From contig CM067081.1 in assembly GCA_034008185.1 (NCBI GenBank), forward strand, positions 80,682,765 through 80,746,764: a stretch of 64,000 nucleotides of DNA, given 5' to 3'. Below, piece by piece: positions 14,201-21,770 of this stretch. The notes beneath the pieces were generated by a model. It was not told the origin of the DNA, ran no database searches, and saw only the letters and a program-made list of their open reading frames with translations. A program made the position numbers and the translations under genes. The stretch comes from Gorsachius magnificus (lineage: Eukaryota > Chordata > Aves > Pelecaniformes > Ardeidae). Every line of letters starts with the position of its first letter. Position 1 is the stretch's first letter.

Positions 14201-16481
14201 GTAACTAAACTCTTTAAAAATATGCACAGTTTAATAGATCATATAAATAATGCAGGTGGCCTTTAGGAGGAAAAATTATAGCAGGCAATAATTATTTTGT
14301 CTGGCATGGTTTGCTTCCAATCTTAGATTTCACTGCCATCAGTTAAATGACTTTGTCACCAAAAGTGTTATCAAAATTACACACATATTTTCTGTCCATT
14401 GGCAGTGTAAACTCTCTAAGAGGTGATTAACAGTGGATACCAAAAGGAACGATTGTCATGGCTCAATTTAATTTAAAATACATATTATGATTTAATTGCT
14501 TACAGTAAGCTGATGTGTATGAGTGGGGCTATTAGGAGTAAGCAGGACTCAATAAATGTTATGAATGAGGGGGTGGAGAACATCTGTTTTCAGGCTTTCC
14601 TATCCTAATTTTTCTCTGTTGCCTAAAGACATAAATAAGAGCAAAAATATTGCATTTTTAGCCTTATTTTTTCCATGTGCTATGCTAACTGGACTGGCAG
14701 CTGGGCAGATCTTAGTCCCTGGGTGGTTTGAACTGCAGTTGCTGTGTTTTCACTTGCAAGTAGTGTGGCCCAGAAGAAACCCATCAGGAAAGCCAGACGG
14801 TGCTTTGGTGCTGAGGGCCTGCAGTTGACACTGTACAGGTTTGGGGGACTTTTTCTTTGTGCAAGCTCTAGTCACACCTGTGGTCTGAATGCACCTCTCT
14901 TTAGCAGGTAGTGCAATGGATGCCCTCCTGAAGTGCATCTTCCCATTTCGTTTCATCCAAAAAGAAACTGATACTCTGCATGCTCCAAGATGCTGCTTCA
15001 GTGCAAATCAGCGCCCAGGACAGGGGGACGAATGATTCATTTCAGCTGATTTGAACTAAAACACTAACTCACATGTGTCCAGTTACTGCATTGCTAAACA
15101 GTTTGCCAAAGCTGAATGGCCAAAAAAATCCATTTTCTAGCCATTTGGGCTGCCTGCCTGTCTGCCTCTTCTACCGAGTGGCATTGCACCACTGCCAATT
15201 TTAAACAAATATGAGGAAGATGTTGCACCCCTAGCTGAGCAGAGGACACAGTCCTGAAGTTCTGGCCCTTCTCAAGCGACAGCAGCCAGCAACCAGCTCC
15301 TCATCGCTCTGAGGGGCAGCCAGCCCAACAAGGAGTGCAGGGGAGATGGGCACACAGAGGGGTCCACACACACAAGTGTCTGTGCATGTCAGGCTTCACA
15401 CATTTTTCTTGACCCTAGAAAACCTCGTAGGCTATATTGTTTCGTGGAGTGTTTTGTTTGGTTGGTTTTTTGTTAACAGTAAGTCATGTTTGAAGCATTG
15501 ATGTGACTTTAGAAGCAAAAGTGTAACCAAAAGGCATGATATTTATGATTGTAACCTCTCATTCCTTTCTCAGCTTGCATGGCTTCTACATCTTTTCTAG
15601 ATGCTGATATTATATTGTATTAGGAGATGAATCAGCAGAGCCGATATGGGAGTATTGCAAGTGGTGAAGGACAAGATGGCTGAAAATGCCTTTCAAGACT
15701 ACTTCCACCACTTCTGTTTAACCAATCCCAACATGGATTTTCAGTTTGTGCCATACACTCTCTTTAGCCAGCTGACACTATTTGAAGGGATTCACCATGG
15801 GGACTCAGCTAACTACTCCTTTTGCTATTTCTCCAACAAATGCTGGAGAGGAAGAGCCAGTAACAAAACAACCACTACTCTCCCTTTCCTCTCTTAATTT
15901 TACACTGCACTGAAGGCAGCCTGTACACAACGAAATGTATCACTCAAATATCCAGCCTAGCCTTATTTCTAGCAATCTAGAAACTAAATTTCTGCCTGAA
16001 AACTGTCCTTTCCCCCCCTCTTCTACATTTTAACAGTACTTTCACGCAATCTTCTGTACCTACTTCTTTGTTTGTTTGCTTTTCAACATATTTTGGCCTT
16101 TGGTTTTGTTTTTATCTTTATGATATTTCAAGAAATGGTCCAGTGGTTCAATGATGTTGCTGGGTTCCATACCTGTTAGGCAAGATGCTTATTCTGTTCA
16201 CCTACCCTTAGCTTTTGGAGCTAAATCAAAGAAAAGAGACCTTCTTTTCATCTTAGGCTTTCCTAAATCTCCTGCTCCAAAAAAAATAACTGCTTGTATG
16301 CCACAAAGATTTTTTTTTTCCATGGGTCTTATCTTTGGGTTCTCGAATTACTCCTGCATTCAGTGTTTATGTGCTCCATGCTACACTTCAGAGGTCAAGT
16401 GGTGGTGCAAGAATATAATCTCAACTCCTGAAACATTTTGTGAAAACCTTTTCAAGCTGCTTTTTGTTGCTTATCTGTATG

Positions 16482-16504
16482 TGTGTGTGTACATATATAT
16501 ATAA
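16482..16504. repeat. Short TG/TA dinucleotide run
   Basis: A TGTGTGTG run passes directly into an ATATATAT run. It is a simple repeat. Confidence 0.7.
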
Positions 16505-16982
16505 GTATATTAAATGAGTAACAATTCCTCTTGGATACAATTTAGTTTCTTTAAATAAAAAATGGTGGAATATTTAGAATAACTTCTCCATACAAGCAAT
16601 GAAGGATGTTATCTCCTGCTTGAATATATAGACCAAATTTCCTGATTGTGTGCTATAAAAGACTTTCATTTCCAATTGACTTTGTATGTGATATTATTGT
16701 CCATTCTTACTCAGCTGGAGTGAGCTGGTTTCTACATGTCCTGTGCACACAAAGGTCAGGAGTAACTTCAAGTAATGCTGGATGGAGGGGAATGTTTTCA
16801 AAATTTAAAGTGGAGTTGTTCTGGTGTTGAGATTTTATTAGTAACTGCTTGGTAACAGAGTGCCTCAGATTTAATTTTAATACTTTTTCTTAATATTAGC
16901 ATTTTTTTTATGCTCCACAGGACAGCTGACATACCTGTTTAGTTCCTTTATTTCAGAAAGGAGTGTACATGGCAGAGGAAAT

Positions 16983-16987
16983 ACCTC
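16983..16987. repeat. Target-site duplication, low-coordinate side of ERV
   Basis: ACCTC immediately before the LTR edge, against ACCTG immediately after the other edge at 20139-20143. Four of five bases match. With the LTR ends at exactly these positions, this marks a single provirus integration. Confidence 0.6.
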
Positions 16988-17141
16988 TGTTGTGGTTTAA
17001 CACGGCAGGCAGCTGAACACCACACAGCCACATGCTCACTCTCCATGCTGCTAAGTGGGATGGGGAAGAGAATTGGAAAAAACTTAAAACTCATGGGTTG
17101 AGATAAAGACAGTTTAATTAAACAGCAGAGGAAAAGAATAA
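16988..17141 (-). repeat. Truncated 3' LTR (R/U5 part)
   Basis: It begins TGTTGTGGTTTAAC and matches the first ~155 bases of the LTR at 19596 (plus-strand reading) with about 15% differences, then stops at the junction to gag near 17141. An ATTAAA poly(A)-type signal on the minus strand is at 17113-17118. The U3 part is missing. Confidence 0.8.
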
Positions 17142-17369
17142 GGTACCCCTTACTGTGTACCCTCTGTATCTTGTCTCTTGAGCAGAGGGATGCTTATTTC
17201 TATGGCTGAGATACTGATCCGTACAGGTGGGGAGTAGGATCTATCCCCTTTGAGTTGCTGGACCAGTTTCCCCACAGCTGAGATGAGGGAGGAGGAGATA
17301 CTTTCTTCGTATGCCTGGAGCTGGCTAGCCACTTCATCTACTGTTGGCCCCTCTACTGATCATCTACTG
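17142..17369 (-). pseudogene. ERV gag remnant, downstream piece
   Basis: The minus-strand frame (17150 to about 17353) encodes a short run with an ISSSL-containing helical stretch and a SYSPPVR block, ending at a stop next to the LTR junction. It is in the same minus-strand phase as the gag piece beyond the CR1 insert (18269-18493), which suggests both belong to one former gag frame with the segment between them replaced by CR1. Gag normally supplies the structural proteins of the particle. This piece is far too short and isolated to function. Confidence 0.6.
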
Positions 17370-17375
17370 ATGGCC
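17335..17375. repeat. 15-bp direct repeat at the gag/CR1 junction
   Basis: CATCTACTGTTGGCC at 17335-17349 and CATCTACTGATGGCC at 17361-17375, one mismatch, 26 bp apart. The second copy overlaps the point where CR1 sequence begins. Confidence 0.75.
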
Positions 17376-18330
17376 GAGCCCAGAGAGTCGTGGTGAATGG
17401 AGCTAAATCCAGTTGGCGGCCGGTCACAAGCGGTGTCCCCCAGGGCTCAGTTCTAGGGCCAGTCTTGTTTAATATCTTTATCAATGACCTGGATGAGGGG
17501 ATTGAGTGTGCCCTCAGTAAATTTGCAGACGACACCAAACTGGGTGGGAGTGTTGATCTGCTGGAGGGGAGGAGGGCTCTGCAGAGAGACCTGGTCAGGC
17601 TGGATCAATGGGCCGAGGCCAACTGTATGAGGTTCAACAAGGCCAAGTGCCGGGTCCTGCACTTTGGTCACAACAACCCCATGCAGTGCTACAGGCTTGG
17701 GGAAGAGTGGCTGGAAAGCTGCCTGGTGGAAAAAGACCTGGGGGTACTGATTGACAGCCGGCTGAATATGAGCCAGCAGTGTGCCCAGGTGGCCAAGAAG
17801 GCCAATGGCATCCTGGCCTGTATCAGGAATAGTGTGACCAGCAGGAGTAGGGAAGTGATCGTGCCCCTGTACTCGGTGCTGGTGAGGCTGCACCTCGAAT
17901 ACTGTGCTCAGTTTTGGGCCCCTCACTACAAGAAAGATGTTGCATTGCTGGAACATGTCCAGAGGAGAGCAACCAAGCTGGTGAGGGGTCTGGAACACAA
18001 ATCATATGAGGAGCGGCTGAGGGAACTGGGGTTATTTAGTCTGGAGAAGAGGAGGCTGAGGGGAGACCTTATTGCCCTCTACAACTACCTGACAGGAGGC
18101 TGTAGTGAGGTGGGGGTCGGCCTCTTCTCCCTGGTAACAGATGATAGGATGAGGGGGAATGGTTTGAAGTTGCACCAGGGCAGGTTTAGGCTAGACATTA
18201 GGAAGAACTTCTTCACCGAGAGGGGTGTCAGGCTCTGGAATGGGCTGCCCAGGGAGGTGGTGGAGTCCTCATCCCTGGAGGTATTTAAAAGAAGGATAGA
18301 TGAGGTGCTTAGGGACATGGTTTAGTGGTG
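17370..18330 (+). mobile_element. CR1 LINE fragment inside ERV gag, tailless
   Basis: This plus-strand CR1 fragment matches the 3' half of ORF2 in the copy at 59.35-60.29 kb at high identity, with the same succession of blocks. It starts inside the RT domain and stops within about 5 bases after the ORF2 stop codon, so the ~85-bp 3' untranslated region and terminal repeats present in the other copy are absent. ERV gag resumes on both sides. No flanking duplication is seen across the insert. A normal target-primed insertion keeps its 3' end, so this copy was either trimmed later or moved by another route. Confidence 0.85.
17390..18325 (+). CDS. Uninterrupted 311-codon frame: CR1 ORF2 C-terminal half (RT palm to end)
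   Basis: The frame encodes the later RT motifs and the C-terminal domain of CR1 ORF2. Visible landmarks are VPQGSVLGP at about residues 15-23, [12 protein letters not shown] at 26-37, the catalytic FADD at about 45-48, then the [11 protein letters not shown] and [14 protein letters not shown] blocks and the conserved C-terminal [20 protein letters not shown] segment, ending in a stop that matches the family. The endonuclease, the finger region and the first catalytic aspartate block are missing, so no active enzyme can be made. The ATG is internal to the original protein and is not a real start. There is no stop or frameshift in 936 bases, unlike the copy at 57.5-60.4 kb, which points to a relatively young piece. 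Expression is not implied. Confidence 0.8.
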   Translation: MVNGAKSSWRPVTSGVPQGSVLGPVLFNIFINDLDEGIECALSKFADDTKLGGSVDLLEGRRALQRDLVRLDQWAEANCMRFNKAKCRVLHFGHNNPMQCYRLGEEWLESCLVEKDLGVLIDSRLNMSQQCAQVAKKANGILACIRNSVTSRSREVIVPLYSVLVRLHLEYCAQFWAPHYKKDVALLEHVQRRATKLVRGLEHKSYEERLRELGLFSLEKRRLRGDLIALYNYLTGGCSEVGVGLFSLVTDDRMRGNGLKLHQGRFRLDIRKNFFTERGVRLWNGLPREVVESSSLEVFKRRIDEVLRDMV

Positions 18331-19473
18331 GGTGGACTCCATCCGGATCTTTGGGCAACTGCTCATTGTTCAGGTCACTATATATCACCTCCAGGATGAC
18401 TAATCTCCTCAGGTACTGGATACGTCTCTCCACGGCGGTCCATTTGCCTGGGCAATATATGACATCCTCCTTGAAGGGATAGCTTTCCTTCATACCTAAT
18501 AGTAGTGACCTCCAGAGGCTGAGGACTTGTGACCCTTTTCTAATTGCTTTGTCAATGGCTCCTTCCCTAGAAAGGGATTCCAGCTGCCTGGCTTCCTTAC
18601 CCTCAAGTTCCAGGCTATTGGCCCCATTATCCCAGTGTCAGAGCAGCCAGGTGACAAGGTGCTTGCCTGGACAACAGCTGAGATCTTTTTGCATATCTCA
18701 CAGCTCACTCAAGGATAGGGAACAGGTGGTTTCCATCTTGTTTATGAGTTCTTCCTCTTCCTCCTCCTTTTCTTCTGGTGGTCCTGATTTTTCATCCTCC
18801 CTTTCTAAACAAGCTGACTTTCACTTCCAAGATTTCTTCTTGTGTATAGGCGCAACTGATACCAGCATGGGTTGGTTCCTTGATTTAGTCACAATATCTA
18901 TTGCCAGGATCTGAGTAAGCTCAATGTCTGTTGCGGGAGTTGGAGTAACTGCAATGCCTGTCACCAGGGTTTGAGTAGCATCAATATCTGTCCCAGGGGT
19001 TGATCTCTGGATGGTATTCTTAAGTAGTTGTTTAACCCTGAACAAGACCTGAACCACATTCAGGAGACATAGAAATAGAACCACGCTGGTCTGAACATCC
19101 CAAAGATATTCAAAATTCTCAAGAGTTCTTGTAATTAGCTGGAGAAGAAGGGGAAGATGGAGGAAGATGTCTCCCCCATAGCTTGGCTCTCTGAGGAGAA
19201 AAAAAAATATAATTATTAATAATTTCCAATAACGGCTCCCGAAATACAGAGGTGATGGCAATATGAGTAGAAATACAAGACTGATCTCATGACCAACAAT
19301 TTTGTCATAGTGTAAGCCAGTATTACACCATACAGCAAAGCAATAATCTTAATCCACCTCCCAGAGGTGATAGCACATAAATATTGACAAACAGCATATA
19401 TGGCAAGTAAGGTTTTACATAGTACAACGCTAAGAACAAAGATGACAACTCTTGAGAGTGAATAAATCAACAT
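18331..19473 (-). pseudogene. ERV gag, broken, with hydrophobic N-terminus
   Basis: The minus-strand reading starts at an ATG at 19473, 123 bases inside the LTR edge. The first 85 codons (to 19216) are strikingly hydrophobic, with two or more candidate membrane segments. A frame change between 19261 and 19216 links to a second frame (to 18821) with more hydrophobic residues, a decapeptide repeat and a basic KKKSWK end. In the same phase there are stops near 18818, 18708 and 18640, after which a capsid-like helical region is readable, with WTAVERRIQYL near 18420-18450. The frame runs into CR1 sequence at about 18330. An acidic EEKEEEEEE run lies near 18760. Assignment to gag rests on position after the LTR and on resemblance to gag-like frames of avian ERVs. 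The exact product is uncertain. Confidence 0.6.
18893..19010. repeat. 30-bp tandem repeat within ERV gag
   Basis: Three full units of 30 bases (18893-18922, 18923-18952, 18953-18982) and a partial fourth, each beginning AAT[AG][TC]CT. They encode degenerate decapeptides on the minus strand, rich in Thr, Asp/Gly-Ile and Pro/Gln. Confidence 0.75.
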
Positions 19474-19569
19474 TGCTACCAGTGACTATTAGACTAATAT
19501 AATGAATACTTATCACAAATTTATTTTAAAATGCTGTAGTCAGACCTGTCATTATCTCAAACCCTTTGG

Positions 19570-19587
19570 GCCCCACATTGGGCAGCA
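19570..19587 (-). promoter_or_regulatory. Primer-binding-site remnant
   Basis: The 18 bases lie 8 bases inside the LTR edge and read TGCTGCCCAATGTGGGGC on the minus strand. Position and wording fit a tRNA primer site of the lysine type with substitutions. The tRNA identity is inferred. Confidence 0.55.
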
Positions 19588-19721
19588 AAAAAGACTGTCA
19601 TGGTTTAACCCAGCAGGCAGCTGAACACCACACAGCTGCTCCCTCACTCCTCACCTTGCTCAGTGGGATGGGGGAGAGAATTGGGAAAAAAAGTAAAACC
19701 CGTGGGTTGAGATAAAGACAG

Positions 19722-19727
19722 TTTAAT
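19722..19727 (-). promoter_or_regulatory. LTR poly(A)-type signal
   Basis: ATTAAA on the minus strand in the R-like part of the LTR, conserved in position with 17113-17118 and 49900-49905. Confidence 0.5.
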
Positions 19728-19896
19728 AAAACAGCAGAGGAAAAGAATAAATAAGAATAAGAATGTATAAGAATAAGAACAAGAGAATATACAGAATATA
19801 CAAAACAAGTGATTCACAATGCAATTGCTCACCACCCGCTGACTGATGCCTGGCCCGGCCCTGAGCAGCAATCGCTCTCCTGGCCAGCTCCCCCAG

Positions 19897-19906
19897 GTTT
19901 ATATAC
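19897..19906 (-). promoter_or_regulatory. LTR TATA box
   Basis: The minus strand reads AGTATATAAAC here, following ATGATGTCATGCTC. This is the expected promoter position upstream of R. The corresponding motif is missing in the solo LTR at 49.5 kb. Confidence 0.6.
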
Positions 19907-20138
19907 TGAGCATGACATCATATGGTATGGAATACCCCTGGTCAGTTTGGGTCAGCTGTCCTGACTATGCTCCCTCCCAGCTTCTGGGGAAGCTGAAAAA
20001 AGTCCTTGATTAGTCTAGGCACTACTTAGCAACAACTAAAATGCAGTTATCAACATTCTTCTCATACTAAATTCAGAGCACAGCACTATACCAGCTACTA
20101 GGAAGAAAATTAACTCTATTCCAGGTGAAACCAGGACG

Positions 20139-20143
20139 ACCTG
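20139..20143. repeat. Target-site duplication, high-coordinate side of ERV
   Basis: ACCTG, against ACCTC at 16983-16987. Confidence 0.6.
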
Positions 20144-20759
20144 AAACAAAATTTTGCTAAAATTGCTGTGGAAGTATTGGAAAACATGTCAAAGATCAGG
20201 GAATGTGAATTGCTATAATCTTCACATGGCTGTGATGAAACTTGAAAAAGGCCATATCCACAAAAATATCAGACACAAATAATGTTTTTCATATTACTAC
20301 TGATTACATAAGTGCTGAAACATATTTCATTCCTTCAAGGAAACTTTGTAGGCATTGCCAAATTCTGTCACCTACTTAAATAGTGTAAAGCACATCTAAA
20401 TTGGGATTATGAGCAATGTTCAACTGTATATTTTATCTAATATAATACTTAATTTAAATTGTGTAGAGAGAGTAGGGATACTGCTAAAAAGTAAACCAAC
20501 ATTCTCCAGTGACTCATGTTCCTCATGAGCACAAAAATGCTACCTTTTTCTTCGCTGGGATGTGAGATTTTAACCTCACTTTCTTCCCAGCAATGAGACT
20601 CCTTAGATCACAGAGGGAAGAAGAAATAAGGTGTGAATGGCTGGGGTTTCCACTCTTTTCTTCAGCTGTGGAAGGAAAATAGTGGGTCACCTGAGGAGGG
20701 AATAAGACAAGACTCAGGAAAGGGAGAAACTAATGAAATATTGGAGCTGGTGGCTGATA
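20144..20759. other. Unique-looking non-coding DNA
   Basis: AT-rich sequence between the ERV and the ancient CR1. No gene or repeat recognised. Confidence 0.4.
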
Positions 20760-21770
20760 CAAAATCATTCAGTCTACGTTTATAACTGATTGGGAACCTG
20801 AAAGAGAAATGGTGAAGTTGTTATGACTTGGGTTACCAAAAAAACTTGGCAAAACAATTTAAGACCTGGCAAATTATTTAAGATCCATGCAGAATAATGC
20901 ATAGGGGTAGGGGAAATAAGTTTAAGTTCAGCTATGGTCACTAGATTACTACCACACTAGGAAAGAGGTTTTGGAATAATTGTAGCTTGTCCCCAAAAGA
21001 ATCAGCTCTCAGAGAGCAGTGAGAGATGCCTGCTCCCTGTGGGAATGCTGGGAGAAGGTACAGGAGGGCCTAAAATGGGGTCCTTTGCTGTAGGCAGCAT
21101 AGGGAGAGCCCCGGAAGGAGTGGGCAGGGACAGTCAGGGCTGGTGGTGCCCTTGGGCTCTGACATCTGGTCAATGATCAAAAGACAAAACAGAATTTTGG
21201 GACTTGTTAGAAATAATAGCAGAAGAGAGAAAAGTATCGTTATGACATATACACTACCTGTGTGGTGCTCCCACATCCCAAATGACACGTGTGCAGTTCT
21301 ACTTCACTGCTGGGAAGTGCCCTGCAGCTACAGAGGATAACGTGCACAACATGCACGATCAGAGGAATGTGGCAGCTTCCACTACAAGGAAAAACTAAGC
21401 AAGATTAGCTCTTTAGCTTGGAAAAGAGATGGCTGGGAGTGAAATTTACAGTGACAGAGGTCTATAAAATGAGAAACTTGCAGAATTCATAAAACAAGAG
21501 CCAGTGGAGATCTTATGACTCACTAGGCAGCAAAGTTACAAAAAAGTATTGTGTTTTCACAGTGTTTTCACAGTGTGTAAAGAGAAATCTGTGGAAATCA
21601 TTGCCACAGGGTATTTGAGAGACTAATAAAGAAAGTGAGTTTTTAAAGGGATTAGTCAAATTCAGAATGGATAGGGTCACCAAGGTACTGCTGAACATGA
21701 GGCAAAATCTTTGTCCCAAGTCCCTAAACTATCACCTGCTGGAAGGCTTATGCCTGTATTTCCAACATAG
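20760..21770 (+). mobile_element. Ancient CR1-like LINE, 3' region
   Basis: A very eroded sense CR1-like 3' half. The landmarks, in order, are wording equivalent to the block after the catalytic motif near 20880-20990, AAAAGACAAAACAGAATTTT at 21178 (the KANR-type block), then GTGTGCAGTTCTACTTC, CTTTAGCTTGGAAAAGAGA at about 21411 (the FSLEKR block) and GACAGAGGTCTATAAAAT at 21453. AAATCATTGCCACAGGGTAT at 21596 corresponds to the NxLP block. I see the match to CR1/L3-type elements shared across amniotes from memory of the family. An 11-bp tandem duplication (21551-21572) lies inside. No frame survives. Confidence 0.65.

Larger units (their letters stand above)
5331..16987. other. Long stretch without recognisable genes
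   Basis: About 11.7 kb of mostly AT-rich DNA. No ORF above 117 codons, and none with a domain I know. A more GC-rich block at about 9400-10020 and another at about 14690-14900 stand out by composition only. Small items include an 11-bp tandem duplication at 8260-8281, homopolymer runs near 7475-7510, and a short TG/TA run at 16482-16504. Diverged old repeats may be present but I cannot show them. Confidence 0.45.
16988..20138 (-). mobile_element. Degraded endogenous retrovirus, antisense, with CR1 insert
   Basis: On the minus strand the order is: complete LTR (20138-19596), primer-binding-site remnant, hydrophobic leader and gag (19473 downward), a CR1 piece (18330-17370), more gag, then a second LTR cut short (17141-16988). 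No protease, polymerase or envelope sequence is visible: the gag remnant joins directly to the R/U5-like part of the second LTR, so one large deletion removed the 3' half of the internal region and the U3 of the second LTR. The two LTR pieces differ at roughly 23 of 156 aligned positions by my hand count (about 85% identity). This is an old, defective insertion. The LTR type resembles ERV families widespread in birds; I do not assign an exact family. Confidence 0.85.
19596..20138 (-). repeat. Complete 5' LTR of the ERV
   Basis: 543 bp. On the minus strand it starts CGTCCTGGTTTCACCTGG (first base substituted from T) and ends ACCATGACA, giving almost canonical TG...CA ends. It shares block order with the solo LTR at 49.5 kb: the AGAGTTAATTTTCTTC-type start, the CTTCCCCAGAAGCTGGGAGG region, ATTCCATACCATATGATGTC, the GGGTGGTGAGCAATTGCATTG block, then ATTAAACTG. 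A run of AAGAAT-type repeats (19741-19800) separates the promoter part from the end. Confidence 0.85.

Noticed and set aside
16151..16504. 117-codon plus-strand frame
   Set aside because: It ends in a TG/TA dinucleotide run translated as repeated V/Y/I and contains no recognisable domain.
17453..17998. 181-codon minus-strand frame inside the CR1 fragment
   Set aside because: It is the antisense shadow of the CR1 ORF2 frame at 17390-18325.
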